Below the pieces are notes generated by a model, which saw only the letters and a program-made list of their open reading frames with translations, did not search any database and was not told the origin of the DNA. From contig NC_014831.1 of assembly GCF_000184705.1 (NCBI RefSeq), forward strand, positions 620,001 through 684,000: a DNA stretch of 64,000 nt, given 5' to 3'. Position numbers and translations under genes: made by a program. This DNA comes from Thermaerobacter marianensis DSM 12885 (GTDB taxonomy: Bacteria; Bacillota; Sulfobacillia; Thermaerobacterales; Thermaerobacteraceae). Shown piece after piece: positions 14,832 through 24,635 of this stretch (the stretch's first letter is position 1; the number at the start of each line of letters is the position of its first letter).

Positions 14832-16088
14832 GTGACGGTATCCGTGCGGGTGGCGGTCCTCGGAGCCAGCGGCTACGCGGGCGGCGAGCTGGTGCGGCTG
14901 CTGGTGCGGCACCCCCGGGTGGAGCTGGTGGCGGTGGCCGGTTCGTCCCGCGCCGGCGAGCCCATGGCCGCGGTGTTCCCCCACCTCCGGGGCATCGTGG
15001 AGCTGGACCTGGCCGAGGCGGCCAGCCCGGCCCTGTGGGACGACCTTGAGCTGGACTTCGTCTTCCTCGCCCTGCCCAGCGGCCAGGCGGCGGAGCTGCT
15101 GCCCCGGGTGCTGCCCCGGGCCTGGGAGCGGGGGGTGCGGGTGATCGACCTCAGCGGGGACCTGCGCTTGCCCGCCAGCCTCTATGAGCCCTGGTACGGC
15201 CGGCCCGCGGCCGACCCCGCCCTGCAGGCCGAGGCCGTCTACGGCCTCAGCGAGCTCTTCCCCGGCCGCATCCGGGAGGCCCGCCTGGTGGCGAATCCGG
15301 GCTGCTACCCGACCGCCATCCTGCTGGCCCTGGCGCCCCTGGCGGCCGCCGGCGGCCTGGCGAGCGGCCAGGTCGTGGTCGACGCCAAGAGCGGCGTCTC
15401 CGGCGCGGGGCGCGGGGCGTCGGCGTCGACCGCCTTCGCCGAGGTCAACGAGAATTTCTACCCCTACAAGGTCGGACGCCATCAGCACACGCCGGAGATC
15501 GAACACGTGCTGGCGGAACTGGCCGGCCAGGGGGTGACGGTCCTGCTGACCACGCACCTCTTGCCCGTCACCCGGGGGATCCTGGCCACCTGCTATGTGC
15601 GCCCGCCCGAGGGGTGGTGGCCCGCTCCGCCGGTGGGGGAGGTGGCGGCGGCGAAGGCGGTGATCGGAGGCGTCGGCGGTCCGGCCGCGCACCCCGCCGG
15701 CCTAGCCGCCCAAGGGGCGGGAGCGGCCGCGGCCGCCGGAGCGGGCCGCACGGCGATGCAGGGCGCCGGGGAAGCCGGGGCGCCGCAGCAGCCGGACGGC
15801 GCCGGCGACCTTGGGGTCGTCCTGGACGGGCTCTACCGGTCCTTCTACGCCGGAAAGCCGTTCGTGCGGGTTCTTCCGCCCGGGCAGGTCCCGGCCATCA
15901 AGCACGTGCAAGGGTCCAACTTCTGCGACATCGGGCTGCATTACGACCGCCGCAGCGGGTGGATCACGGTCTTCGCCGCCATCGACAACCTGGTGAAGGG
16001 TGCGGCCGGGCAGGCCGTTCAGAATCTCAATCTCATGGCAGGTTGGGACGAGACGGCGGGCCTCGACCTGGTGCCCTTGTTCCCCTGA
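14832..16088 (+). CDS. argC: N-acetyl-gamma-glutamyl-phosphate reductase ArgC with an internal insert
   Basis: 418 aa from GTG at 14832, 8 bases after GGAGG; another GTG at 14826 is too close to the site. It reduces N-acetylglutamyl phosphate with NADPH, the third arginine-pathway step. The Rossmann motif GASGYAGGEL is at residues 11-20, catalytic cysteine C158 is in ANPGCYPTA, and the histidine region VGRHQHTPEI is at 214-223. Residues about 262-328 form a Gly/Ala-rich insert absent from usual ArgC proteins of about 345 aa. The 12-mer copy at 14937 encodes part of AGSSRAGEP. First gene of the arg cluster. Confidence 0.95.
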   Translation: MTVSVRVAVLGASGYAGGELVRLLVRHPRVELVAVAGSSRAGEPMAAVFPHLRGIVELDLAEAASPALWDDLELDFVFLALPSGQAAELLPRVLPRAWERGVRVIDLSGDLRLPASLYEPWYGRPAADPALQAEAVYGLSELFPGRIREARLVANPGCYPTAILLALAPLAAAGGLASGQVVVDAKSGVSGAGRGASASTAFAEVNENFYPYKVGRHQHTPEIEHVLAELAGQGVTVLLTTHLLPVTRGILATCYVRPPEGWWPAPPVGEVAAAKAVIGGVGGPAAHPAGLAAQGAGAAAAAGAGRTAMQGAGEAGAPQQPDGAGDLGVVLDGLYRSFYAGKPFVRVLPPGQVPAIKHVQGSNFCDIGLHYDRRSGWITVFAAIDNLVKGAAGQAVQNLNLMAGWDETAGLDLVPLFP

Positions 16089-16112
16089 GGCGTCGCGGGA
16101 AGGAGTTTCGGG

Positions 16113-17429
16113 ATGAACCAGCAGGATGGCGTCATGACCTCGCGGACCGCGGTGCCGGCCCCCGGGGCGTTCGTCCTTCAGCCCGGCTGGGGCGTGACGG
16201 CCCCTGCCGGCTTCCAGGCCGGGGGCCTGCACTGCGGGATCAAGAAGCGGAAGCCCGACCTGGGCTGGATCGTCGCCGAGGCACCCTGTGCCGCGGCCGC
16301 GGTGTATACGCAAAACCGCGTCCACGCGCCGTGCCTCGACGTGACGCGGGCTGCCCTGGCGGCGTCCGGTGGCTACCTGCAGGCGGTGGTCTGCAACAGC
16401 GGCAACGCCAACGTGTGCACCCCCCGGGCCGCTGCCGACGCGCGGGAGCTGCAGGCGCTGGTGGCAGCGGCCCTGGGCATCGCCCCGGAGCTGGTGGCGG
16501 TCGCCCAGACGGGCGTGATCGGCGAGCCCATGCCCATGGCGGCGGTGCGCCAGGGGGTGGCGGCCCTGCCGGCGGTCACCTCGCCGGAGGGCGGCGAGGC
16601 CTTCGCCGAGGCGATCCTGACCACCGACACCCGCACCAAGCAGTGGGGGGCGCTGTGCCACCTGCCGGCGGGCACGGCCGCCGGCGCGGGGGGCGACGGG
16701 GCGGACCCACGGGCCGGCACCGGCCGGTTCGTCCGGATCGGCGGGGCCGCCAAGGGGTCGGGGATGATCCACCCCAACATGGCGACCATGCTGGCCTTCA
16801 TCACCACCGACGCCGCCGTCGAGCCCGCCGCCCTGCAGGCCTGGCTGCGGGAGGTCACCCAGCGCACCTTCAACGCCATCACCGTCGACGGCGACACCAG
16901 CACCAACGACATGGTGGTGGTCCTGGCCAGCGGCCGGGCGGAGGGCGAGCCCCTGGCCCCGGGGCGACCGGGCTGGGAGACCTGGGCGGCGGCGGCCGAG
17001 GCCGTGTGCGACCGGCTGGCCCGGGAGATCGCCGCCGACGGCGAGGGGGCGACCCGGCTGATCACCGTCGAGGTGGAAGGGGCGCCGGGCGACGCCGAGG
17101 CCCGGCAGGTGGCCCGGACGGTGGCGTCGTCCCCCCTGGTCAAGGCTGCCGTCCACGGGGCCGACGCCAACTGGGGCCGCGTCCTGGCAGCCGCGGGCCG
17201 GTCGGGGGTCGAGCTGGACCCCGCGCGGGTGGACGTGGACCTCGGGTCCATCCCCGTGTGCCGCGGCGGCCTGGGGGTGTCCTTCGACGAGGCGGCGGCC
17301 GCGGCCTACCTGCGGTCGGCGGAGGTGCTGATCCGGATCAAGGTGGGCGACGGCCCGGGCCGGGGCCGGGCCTACGGCTGCGACCTGAGCCCGGACTACG
17401 TCCACATCAACGCCAGCTACCGCACCTAG
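16113..17429 (+). CDS. argJ: Glutamate N-acetyltransferase/amino-acid acetyltransferase ArgJ
   Basis: 438 aa from ATG at 16113 behind GGAAGGAG. ArgJ recycles the acetyl group from N-acetylornithine to glutamate and, if bifunctional, also uses acetyl-CoA. The self-cleavage and nucleophile site is intact: A224-T225 in HPNMATMLAFIT. CNSGNANVCTP and the C-terminal DLSPDYVHINASYRT are typical. A Gly-rich insert at about 187-205 contains a dispersed 12-mer copy (16723-16734, encoding GRFVR). No argA is seen in the cluster, consistent with a bifunctional enzyme. Confidence 0.95.
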   Translation: MNQQDGVMTSRTAVPAPGAFVLQPGWGVTAPAGFQAGGLHCGIKKRKPDLGWIVAEAPCAAAAVYTQNRVHAPCLDVTRAALAASGGYLQAVVCNSGNANVCTPRAAADARELQALVAAALGIAPELVAVAQTGVIGEPMPMAAVRQGVAALPAVTSPEGGEAFAEAILTTDTRTKQWGALCHLPAGTAAGAGGDGADPRAGTGRFVRIGGAAKGSGMIHPNMATMLAFITTDAAVEPAALQAWLREVTQRTFNAITVDGDTSTNDMVVVLASGRAEGEPLAPGRPGWETWAAAAEAVCDRLAREIAADGEGATRLITVEVEGAPGDAEARQVARTVASSPLVKAAVHGADANWGRVLAAAGRSGVELDPARVDVDLGSIPVCRGGLGVSFDEAAAAAYLRSAEVLIRIKVGDGPGRGRAYGCDLSPDYVHINASYRT

Positions 17430-17512
17430 GGCGCATACCCGCCCGCCGGGCCCGGTGCGGCCGGCGCCGGCGGCGTGCGACGGGGCGTGCGACGGAAGGG
17501 GAGGAACCCGTC

Positions 17513-18571
17513 TTGGCAGTGGAGGCGATTCCGGAGCAATCGGCAGGCACCCTGGACGGCCTCGCCCGCCTCTCGCCGGAGGTCAAGGCGGCCGTCCTGG
17601 CCGACGTGTTGCCCTGGGTGCAGCGGTTTGCCGGCCGCATCGTGGTGGTGAAGCACGGCGGGTCGACGCTGGCCCCGGCCCCTGCCCCTCCTTCGGAGAC
17701 GGCGGCCGGGCCCGCGTCCCCGGGAACCGCGCAACCGGCGGGGGGGCCCGGTGGACCCGCGCCCGCCGCCTCGATCCCCGCCGCCCCGGCCTGCGCCGGG
17801 GACGGCATCCTCCAGGACGTCGCCATGTTGCAGGCCCTGGGCGTCCGTCCCGTGGTGGTTCACGGCGGCGGCAAGGCCATCACCGCGTGGCTGAACCGGC
17901 TGGACCTGCCGGCCCGGTTCGTCGACGGGCTGCGGGTGACCGACGGGCCGACCCTGGCGGTGGTGGAGATGGTGCTGGCCGGCCAGGTGAACAAGGCCCT
18001 GGTGACGGGTCTCAACCAGGCCGCGGGCCGGGCCGTCGCCGTGGGCCTGTCGGGCTGTGACGCCGGGCTGCTGGTGGCCCGGCCCAAGCGGCCGGGGGGG
18101 CGCGACCTGGGCTTCGTGGGCGAGATCGTCCGGGTCAACACGGCCTTCCTGGAGCGGCTGTTGGAGGCCGGGTTCGTCCCGGTCATCGCGCCCGTGGCCG
18201 TGGGGGAGGACGGCACCCACTACAACGTCAACGCCGACGACGCGGCGGCGGCGGTGGCCGGGGCCCTGCGGGCGGAGAAGCTGGTCTTCCTGACCGACGT
18301 TCCCGGCGTGATGGCCGACGTGGACGGCGACGGGGCGCCCGAGATCGTCTCGCAGCTGGATGCCGGGACCGCCCGGGCCTTCATCGCCCGGGGGGAGATC
18401 CGCGGCGGCATGGTGCCCAAGGTGGAGGCGGGCCTGCGGGCCCTGGCCGCGGGGGCGGGCAGCGTGCACATCATCGACGGCCGGCGGCCCCACGCGCTGC
18501 TGGTTGAGCTCTTCACCAGCGAGGGGGTCGGTACCATGGTGGTGGCCGGCGAGAGGGGGCGGGTGGCATGA
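17513..18571 (+). CDS. argB: Acetylglutamate kinase ArgB with Pro/Ala insert
   Basis: 352 aa from TTG at 17513 after AAGGGGAGG. ArgB phosphorylates N-acetylglutamate with ATP. The first glycine loop with catalytic lysine reads VVVKHGGST (K47), the second VVVHGGGKAI, and NVNADDAA is present. Residues about 54-96 are a Pro/Ala/Gly insert placed immediately after the first glycine motif, where normal ArgB proceeds to a short helix; this explains a length about 50 aa over the family norm. The frame is open far upstream through argC and argJ, but this start has the only good binding site. argD overlaps its stop. Confidence 0.93.
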   Translation: MAVEAIPEQSAGTLDGLARLSPEVKAAVLADVLPWVQRFAGRIVVVKHGGSTLAPAPAPPSETAAGPASPGTAQPAGGPGGPAPAASIPAAPACAGDGILQDVAMLQALGVRPVVVHGGGKAITAWLNRLDLPARFVDGLRVTDGPTLAVVEMVLAGQVNKALVTGLNQAAGRAVAVGLSGCDAGLLVARPKRPGGRDLGFVGEIVRVNTAFLERLLEAGFVPVIAPVAVGEDGTHYNVNADDAAAAVAGALRAEKLVFLTDVPGVMADVDGDGAPEIVSQLDAGTARAFIARGEIRGGMVPKVEAGLRALAAGAGSVHIIDGRRPHALLVELFTSEGVGTMVVAGERGRVA

Positions 18572-19857
18572 CGGCGGGCGGCATGATGGCGGCGGGCGGA
18601 ACGCCCGGCGGTACGGCCGGCGGGCCGGCCCAGGGGCCTGGGTCATCCCATCTCTTTCCGAATTATCGCCGCCTGCCCGTGGCCTTCGTACGCGGGGAGG
18701 GCGCCTGGCTGTACGACGCCGAGGGCCGCGCCTGGCTGGACTGCACCAGCGGCATCGGCGTCACGGTGCTGGGCCACGCCCACCCCGTGGTGACCGAGGC
18801 CATCCGGCGGCAGGCGGGCCAGCTGCTTCACTGCTCGAACCTCTACCGGATCCCGCAACAGGAGGAACTGGCCCGGCGCCTGGCGGCGCGCACGGGACTG
18901 GACTGCGCCTTCTTCGCCAACAGCGGGGCCGAGGCCAACGAGGCGGCCATCAAGCTGGCGCGCCGGTACTGGTGGCTCGCCCGCCGCGGGGCGGCGGAGC
19001 AGGCGGCCGGCCCGGCGGGTGAGACCGGCGAGGGCCCCGAGATCATCGCCTTCGAAGGAAGCTTCCACGGGCGGACCCTGGGCGCCCTGGCGGCCACGGG
19101 CCAGCCCCACTACCACGAGGGCTTCCACCCCTTGCCCGGCGGCTTCCGCCATGTGCCGTTCAACGACCTCGAGGCCGTGGCGGCGGCCATCACCCCCCGC
19201 ACCTGTGCCATCCTGGTGGAACCCGTGCAGGGCGAGGGCGGGGTGGTGCCGGCGGCACCGGGGTTTTTGGCCGGGCTGCGGGAACTCTGCGACCGCCACG
19301 GCCTGCTGCTCATCGCCGACGAGGTCCAGACGGGCTGCGGCCGCACCGGCACCTTCCTCGCCATGCAGGGCGAGGGCGTCCGGCCCGACGTGGTGACCCT
19401 GGCCAAGGCGCTGGCCAACGGCGTGCCCATCGGGGCCATGCTGGCCGGCGGGCACCTGGCCGAGGTGCTGGGGCCGGGAACCCACGCCTCCACCTTCGGC
19501 GGCAACCCCCTGGCGGCCACGGCCGCCCTGGCCACCCTGGACGTGCTGGAGCGGGAGAACCTGCCGGAACGCGCCGCCGGCCTCGGCGAGTACCTGCGGA
19601 CCCGCCTGGCGGAGGTGGCCCGGCGGCATCCGGGCTGCCAGGGTGTGCGGGGCCGCGGGCTCATGCTGGGCCTGGTGCTGGACGGCCCGGCGGCGCCGGT
19701 GGTGGAAGCCTGCTTCGCCGAGGGGCTGCTGGTCACGGTGGCCGGCGGCCGGGTGGTCCGGTTCCTCCCGCCCCTGACCGTCACCGTGGAGGAACTGGAC
19801 CAGGCGGTGGAACGCCTGGAGCGGGCCCTGGCTCGCGTGAGCCGGGCCACGGCGTGA
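18568..19857 (+). CDS. argD: Acetylornithine aminotransferase ArgD
   Basis: 429 aa, starting in an ATGA overlap with argB. Class III PLP aminotransferase making N-acetylornithine from the semialdehyde and glutamate. PLP lysine K280 lies in TLAKALANG, the PLP-binding aspartate D251 in IADEVQTGCGRTG, and FFANSGAEANEAAIK (115-129) is the phosphate-cup region. The first 27 residues are Gly/Ala-rich. It could also serve as succinyldiaminopimelate aminotransferase, as ArgD often does. Confidence 0.95.
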   Translation: MTAGGMMAAGGTPGGTAGGPAQGPGSSHLFPNYRRLPVAFVRGEGAWLYDAEGRAWLDCTSGIGVTVLGHAHPVVTEAIRRQAGQLLHCSNLYRIPQQEELARRLAARTGLDCAFFANSGAEANEAAIKLARRYWWLARRGAAEQAAGPAGETGEGPEIIAFEGSFHGRTLGALAATGQPHYHEGFHPLPGGFRHVPFNDLEAVAAAITPRTCAILVEPVQGEGGVVPAAPGFLAGLRELCDRHGLLLIADEVQTGCGRTGTFLAMQGEGVRPDVVTLAKALANGVPIGAMLAGGHLAEVLGPGTHASTFGGNPLAATAALATLDVLERENLPERAAGLGEYLRTRLAEVARRHPGCQGVRGRGLMLGLVLDGPAAPVVEACFAEGLLVTVAGGRVVRFLPPLTVTVEELDQAVERLERALARVSRATA

Positions 19858-19874
19858 GGACGGGAGGGAGACCG

Positions 19875-20873
19875 GTGGATTCGTGGACGCAGGCGGGAGC
19901 AGGGCCGCTGGCGGTGCCGGCGGCCGGATCCCCTCGACCTTGGCCCGGCCTGGCCGGCCGGGACTTCCTCACCTTGAGCGACTTCACACCCGACGAGCTG
20001 GCGGGGCTGCTGGACCTGGCGGCGGCCCTCAAGCAGGAGGGCCCGGTCGCACCGGGTGCCGAGCCCCTCTACGGCAAGACCCTGGCCATGATCTTCGAGA
20101 AGCCCTCCACCCGGACGCGGGTGTCCTTCGAGGTCGGCATGCAGCAGCTGGGCGGCCGGGTCCTCAACCTGAGCCCGCGGGAACTGCAGCTCAGCCGGGG
20201 CGAGACCCTGGCGGACACCGCCCGGGTCCTCTCCCGGTACGTCGACGCCCTGATGGTCCGGGCCTACTCCCACGCCACCGTGGAGGAACTGGCCGAAGCC
20301 GCCTCCATCCCCGTCATCAACGGGCTGACGGACCTATATCATCCCTGCCAGATCATGGCGGACCTCCTGACCATCCGCGAGTACAAGGGGCGCCTGCGGG
20401 GCGTGACGGTGGCCTACGTGGGCGACAGCAACAACGTGGCCCACACGTGGCTGCTGGGGGCGGCCCTCATGGGCCTGCACCTGCGGCTCGCCTGCCCGCC
20501 GGGTTACGAGCCGCGGCCCGAGGTCCTGGCGCTGGCCAAGACCCTGGCCCGGGACACGGGCGCCACGGTCCAGGTGCTCCACGACCCCGTGGCGGCCGTG
20601 CGCGGGGCGGAGGTGGTGTACACCGACGTGTGGACCAGCATGGGCCAGGAAGGGGAGGAAGAGGAGCGGCGGCAGATCTTCGCGCCGTACCAGGTCAACG
20701 CCGACCTGGTGGCCCACGCGGCGCCGGATTTCATCTTCATGCACTGCATGCCCGCCCACCGCGGGGAGGAAGTGACCGGCGACGTGCTGGACGGCCCCCA
20801 CTCGGTGGTGCTCGACCAGGCGGAAAACCGCCTGCACGTGCAGAAGGCCATCTTGCTCGCCCTGCTGGGTTGA
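19875..20873 (+). CDS. argF: Ornithine carbamoyltransferase ArgF
   Basis: 332 aa from GTG at 19875, 4-5 bases after GGAGGGAG; a GTG at 19854 overlapping the argD stop is the alternative. It joins carbamoyl phosphate to ornithine to give citrulline. The carbamoyl-phosphate motif STRTR is at residues 78-82, HPCQIMAD is present, and the ornithine loop HCMPAHRGEEV is near the end. No catabolic arginine deiminase genes are adjacent, so an anabolic role fits the cluster. Confidence 0.95.
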   Translation: MDSWTQAGAGPLAVPAAGSPRPWPGLAGRDFLTLSDFTPDELAGLLDLAAALKQEGPVAPGAEPLYGKTLAMIFEKPSTRTRVSFEVGMQQLGGRVLNLSPRELQLSRGETLADTARVLSRYVDALMVRAYSHATVEELAEAASIPVINGLTDLYHPCQIMADLLTIREYKGRLRGVTVAYVGDSNNVAHTWLLGAALMGLHLRLACPPGYEPRPEVLALAKTLARDTGATVQVLHDPVAAVRGAEVVYTDVWTSMGQEGEEEERRQIFAPYQVNADLVAHAAPDFIFMHCMPAHRGEEVTGDVLDGPHSVVLDQAENRLHVQKAILLALLG

Positions 20874-21032
20874 ACGGGCCGGGCCCGCCCGGCGGCCCGG
20901 CACCCCCACGGCCGGGGGCCCGGCCGGTTCGTCCGGAAGGTCAGCAGGTGGCGGGAGCTGCCCGGTGACGGGCGATGCCACGGGGCGGGATCCGTCCGCT
21001 CCCGTGGGTTTTCACGGGATGGAGGGACAGCC
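20874..21032 (+). other. argF-argG spacer with 12-mer and a hairpin near the argG start
   Basis: The spacer contains a GCCGGTTCGTCC copy at 20923-20934. CCCGTG (21001-21006) and CACGGG (21013-21018) form a small stem around GGTTTT, 2 bases before the argG ribosome binding site GGAGGG, which could tune translation. There is no T-run terminator. Confidence 0.45.
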
Positions 21033-22346
21033 ATGGCGGAGAAGATCGTGCTGGCTTATTCGGGGGGCCTCGACACCTCGGTGGCCATCCCCTGGCTCAA
21101 GGAGACCTACGGGTACGACGTCATCGCCCTCTCCGCGGACGTGGGCGAGGGCAAGGACCTGGATTTCATCCGCCGCAAGGCCCTGCAGGTCGGGGCGGTG
21201 GAGGCGGTGGTGGTGGACGCCCGGGAGCGGTTCGCCCGGGACTTCGTCCTGCCGGCCCTGCAGGCCAATGCCCTGTACCAGGGCCGGTACCCCCTCTCGG
21301 CGGCCCTGTCCCGGCCCCTGATCGCCCAGCTGCTGGTGGAGACGGCCCGGCAGTACGGCGCCACCGCCGTGGCCCACGGCTGCACGGGCAAGGGCAACGA
21401 CCAGGTGCGGTTCGACGTGTCGGTGGCCGCCCTGGCGCCGGACCTCAAAGTGGTGGCGCCGGTGCGCGAGTGGGCCTGGTCCCGGGACGAGGAGATCGCC
21501 TACGCCCGGCGGCACGGCATTCCCATCCCGGTGACGGAGGAGAACCCCTTCTCCATCGACGCCAACCTCTGGGGCCGCAGCTGCGAGGCGGGGGTGCTGG
21601 AAGACCCCTGGGCGGAGCCGCCCGAAGAGGCCTACGCCATGACCGTGGCGCCGGAGCAGGCGCCGGCCGAGCCCGAGTACGTCACCCTGACCTTCGAGGC
21701 CGGCGTCCCCGTGGCCCTGAACGGCGAGCCCCTGGGGCTGGTCGAGCTCATCGAGCGGCTGAACCAGGTGGCGGGCCGTCACGGCGTGGGCCGGATCGAC
21801 ATGATCGAGGACCGGCTGGTGGGCATCAAGTCCCGGGAGGTGTACGAGGCGCCGGCGGCGGTGGTGCTGGTGGAGGCCCACCGGGCCCTGGAGGCCCTGT
21901 GCCTGCCCCGGGAGGTGCTCCACTTCAAGCCGGTGATCGAGCAGCAGGTGGCCCAGGTGATCTACAACGGCCTGTGGTTCTCGCCCTTCAAGCAGGCGCT
22001 CGACGCCTTCGTGGCCGAGACCCAGAAGCACGTGACGGGCGAGGTCCGGGTCAAGCTCTACCGCGGCACGGCGACGGTGGTGGGACGGCGCTCGCCGGTC
22101 TCCCTCTACCGCCACGAGCTGGCCACCTACTCGCCGGACGACCGGTTCGACCACCAGGCGGCGGTGGGGTTCATCCAGCTGTGGGGGCTGCCGACGCGGG
22201 TCCACGCGGCGGTGCACGGTTCGGCGGTGGAACCCGGCGCGGCCGGGGCCCCGCCGGCAGGCGCCGACGAGCCGGCATCGGCAGACGCCGTGCCGCCGGC
22301 ACGGGCACGCTCCGCGGCGCCGCGGCCGGCGGAGGTCGCGGGGTAG
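21033..22346 (+). CDS. argG: Argininosuccinate synthase ArgG
   Basis: 437 aa from ATG at 21033 after GGAGGG. The N-type ATP-pyrophosphatase loop [16 protein letters not shown] is at residues 7-22. [14 protein letters not shown] and [10 protein letters not shown] are conserved citrulline and aspartate site segments. It condenses citrulline and aspartate using ATP. The last 40 residues (from VHGSAVEPG) are a Pro/Ala/Asp-rich tail beyond the family core of about 400 aa. Confidence 0.96.
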   Translation: MAEKIVLAYSGGLDTSVAIPWLKETYGYDVIALSADVGEGKDLDFIRRKALQVGAVEAVVVDARERFARDFVLPALQANALYQGRYPLSAALSRPLIAQLLVETARQYGATAVAHGCTGKGNDQVRFDVSVAALAPDLKVVAPVREWAWSRDEEIAYARRHGIPIPVTEENPFSIDANLWGRSCEAGVLEDPWAEPPEEAYAMTVAPEQAPAEPEYVTLTFEAGVPVALNGEPLGLVELIERLNQVAGRHGVGRIDMIEDRLVGIKSREVYEAPAAVVLVEAHRALEALCLPREVLHFKPVIEQQVAQVIYNGLWFSPFKQALDAFVAETQKHVTGEVRVKLYRGTATVVGRRSPVSLYRHELATYSPDDRFDHQAAVGFIQLWGLPTRVHAAVHGSAVEPGAAGAPPAGADEPASADAVPPARARSAAPRPAEVAG

Positions 22347-22360
22347 GTGGGCACGGCGGG

Positions 22361-22903
22361 ATGGGTGGCGGCATGGTGGTCCTGCTGTGCATCGCCCCCG
22401 CGGGCGGCGCACCGGTCGTGACGGTCCCCGCGGCCCGCGCCGTGGCCGGCCGGGGGCTCGAGGGCGACCGGTACTTCCTGGGCACCGGGACCTGGCAGGG
22501 CTGGCCCGATCCGGAGCTCACCCTGATCGAAGCCGAGGTCGTCGACGCGGTGAGCCGGGAGCTCGGCCGCCCCCTCGACCCTGCCGCCCTGCGGCGCAAC
22601 GTGGTTACGCGCGGGGTCCGGCTGGCGGACTTGGTCGGTCGACGCTTCCGCCTCGGGGCCGTCTGGGCGGAGGGGGTCCGGCCCTGCGACCCCTGCGGCT
22701 ACCTGGAGCGACGGGTCGCTCCGGGGCTCAAAGCGGCCTTGGCCGGCCGGGGCGGCCTGCGGGCGCGGATCCTCACGACGGGGTGGATCCGGACGGGCGA
22801 CCCGGTCGTCGCCGGCGCAACCGGCGCGGTGGAACCGGCGCCGGCCCGTCTCCCGGCCGTGCCCCGGTCCTCCCCGGGGGGTGCCGCGGGCCGCGGGCGC
22901 TAG
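22361..22903 (+). CDS. MOSC domain protein
   Basis: About 180 aa; start is ATG 22361 or 22373, neither with an ideal binding site. The MOSC fold is shown by GRGLEGDRY near the start, LTLIEAEVVDAVSRELG, RRNVVTRGVRLADLVG and the cysteine-containing CDPCGYLE. MOSC proteins bind sulfur or the molybdenum cofactor, and some reduce hydroxylated amines. It interrupts the arg cluster between argG and argH. The window also encodes a molybdenum hydroxylase (cox genes at 27-31 kb), so a cofactor link is possible but not shown. Confidence 0.82.
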   Translation: MGGGMVVLLCIAPAGGAPVVTVPAARAVAGRGLEGDRYFLGTGTWQGWPDPELTLIEAEVVDAVSRELGRPLDPAALRRNVVTRGVRLADLVGRRFRLGAVWAEGVRPCDPCGYLERRVAPGLKAALAGRGGLRARILTTGWIRTGDPVVAGATGAVEPAPARLPAVPRSSPGGAAGRGR

Positions 22904-23098
22904 ATCGGGCGGTCCGCCGGGGGGTATCGGCAACCCGCACCCCGGATGCACCGAGCGCCCCCGGGCGGCATGATCCCCCCGGGTGGGAGACCCGGCGGTC
23001 CGGGGCGGGGCTGCCGGCGGCGCCATCCGCTCCCCGTGGGCGGTCCCCGTCCCCGACGCGGCATCACAGCGACTTTGCGGTGAGGAGGCGATCCCGGC

Positions 23099-24595
23099 GT
23101 GCCAGCTCGCGGCGAGCCCGCACCCCCGACCAGCGCCGGCGCCGGCCCGGCGCCCGACCCTGAAGCGAATCATCCCGCGGCGGCCCCGCCGGCCAACCCC
23201 AAGCCCTGGGGCGGCCGCTTCGCCGCCGCCACGGACCGGTCGGTGGAGGCCTTCACGGCCTCCATCGACGTGGACGCACGGCTCGTGGACGTGGACATCC
23301 GCGCCAGCCAGGCCCATGCCCGCATGCTGGCCGCCCGGGGCGTCCTGACCCCGGAAGAGGCCGAGACGCTGGTCGCCGGCCTGGAGGAGGTCCGGCGCCG
23401 CCTGAAGACCGGCGAGTTCCGCCTCGACCCGGCCCTCGAGGACGTGCACATGAACGTCGAGCACCTGCTGGCCCGGGTGGTGGGCCCGGTGGCGGGCAAG
23501 TTGCACACCGGGCGCAGCCGCAACGACCAGGTGGCCACCGACATGCACCTGTACATGAAGGAGGCCATCGAGCGTCTGATCGCCGCGGTGCGGGAGCTGC
23601 AGCGGGCGCTGCTGGAGAAGGCGGAGGCCCACCTGGACGTGATCATGCCCGGCTACACCCACCTGCAGCGGGCGCAGCCGGTGCTCTTCGCCCACCACCT
23701 GCTGGCCTACTTCTGGATGCTGGAGCGGGACGCCGGCCGCCTGGCCGACGCCCGCAAGCGGGCGGACTGGTGCCCCCTGGGCGCGGCGGCCCTGGCCGGG
23801 ACCGGCTTCCCCCTGGATCGCGAGATGGTGGCCCGGGAGCTCGGCTTCGCCCGGGTCTACCCCAACAGCATGGACGCCGTCAGCGACCGCGACTACCTGC
23901 TGGAGTTCCTGTCGGCGGGTTCCATCCTGGCCATGCACCTGTCGCGGCTGTGCGAGGAGCTGGTGCTCTGGTCGTCGGAGGAGTTCGGCTTTATCGAGCT
24001 GGACGACGCCTATTGCACCGGCTCCAGCATCATGCCGCAGAAGAAGAACCCCGACGTGGCCGAGCTGGTGCGGGCCAAGACGGGCCGGGTCTACGGGGCG
24101 CTCTTCGGGCTGCTCACCGTCCTCAAGGGGTTGCCCCTCACCTACAACCGGGACCTGCAGGAAGACAAGCACGGCGTCTTCGACGCCCTGGATACACTGG
24201 AGGCCGCCCTGCCCCTGTGCGCCGGCATGATCCGGACGATGCGGGTGCGGGCCGACCGCATGGCGGCCGCCCTGGAGAACGACTTCTCCGCCGCCACCGA
24301 CCTGGCCGATTATCTGGTGGAGCGGGGGGTGCCCTTCCGGGAGGCGCACCGTATCGTGGGCGAACTGGTGCTGGACTGCATCCGGCAGGGCCGCCGCCTG
24401 CAGGATCTGACGGCGGACGAACTGCGGGCCCGCTCGGCGCACTTCGGGCCCGACGCCCTCGAGCGCCTCTCCCCGCGGGCCGTGGTGGCGGCCCGGCGGC
24501 TGTACGGCGGCACCGCCCGGGAGGCGGTGGAGCGCCAGCTGGCGGAAGCCCGGGCCATGCTGGAGGAGGCGCCGGAGGCTTCCTCCGGGTCGTGA
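23099..24595 (+). CDS. argH: Argininosuccinate lyase ArgH
   Basis: 498 aa from GTG at 23099 behind GAGGAGG. The family signature GSSIMPQKKNPDVAEL is present with the catalytic serine in its flexible loop; GRSRNDQVATD and GYTHLQRAQPV form the other active-site blocks. It splits argininosuccinate to arginine and fumarate, the last pathway step. An N-terminal Pro/Ala extension of about 35 residues precedes the core at KPWGGRF. It is the final gene of the plus-strand arginine run. Confidence 0.95.
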   Translation: MPARGEPAPPTSAGAGPAPDPEANHPAAAPPANPKPWGGRFAAATDRSVEAFTASIDVDARLVDVDIRASQAHARMLAARGVLTPEEAETLVAGLEEVRRRLKTGEFRLDPALEDVHMNVEHLLARVVGPVAGKLHTGRSRNDQVATDMHLYMKEAIERLIAAVRELQRALLEKAEAHLDVIMPGYTHLQRAQPVLFAHHLLAYFWMLERDAGRLADARKRADWCPLGAAALAGTGFPLDREMVARELGFARVYPNSMDAVSDRDYLLEFLSAGSILAMHLSRLCEELVLWSSEEFGFIELDDAYCTGSSIMPQKKNPDVAELVRAKTGRVYGALFGLLTVLKGLPLTYNRDLQEDKHGVFDALDTLEAALPLCAGMIRTMRVRADRMAAALENDFSAATDLADYLVERGVPFREAHRIVGELVLDCIRQGRRLQDLTADELRARSAHFGPDALERLSPRAVVAARRLYGGTAREAVERQLAEARAMLEEAPEASSGS

Positions 24596-24613
24596 CCCCG
24601 CCGTTCATCAAGG

Positions 24614-24635
24614 CCAACCCTCAGGTTCGGGTTGG
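24614..24635. terminator. Short hairpin between argH and the convergent peptidase gene
   Basis: CCAACCC (24614-24620) and GGGTTGG (24629-24635) form a 7-bp stem that overlaps the 3' end of the convergent gene. It is weak and lacks a T-run. Confidence 0.35.

Noticed and set aside
15614-17512. Continuous open frame joining argB to an upstream start at 15614
   Set aside because: The upstream part overlaps argC and argJ in another frame and is low complexity; TTG at 17513 has a strong binding site.
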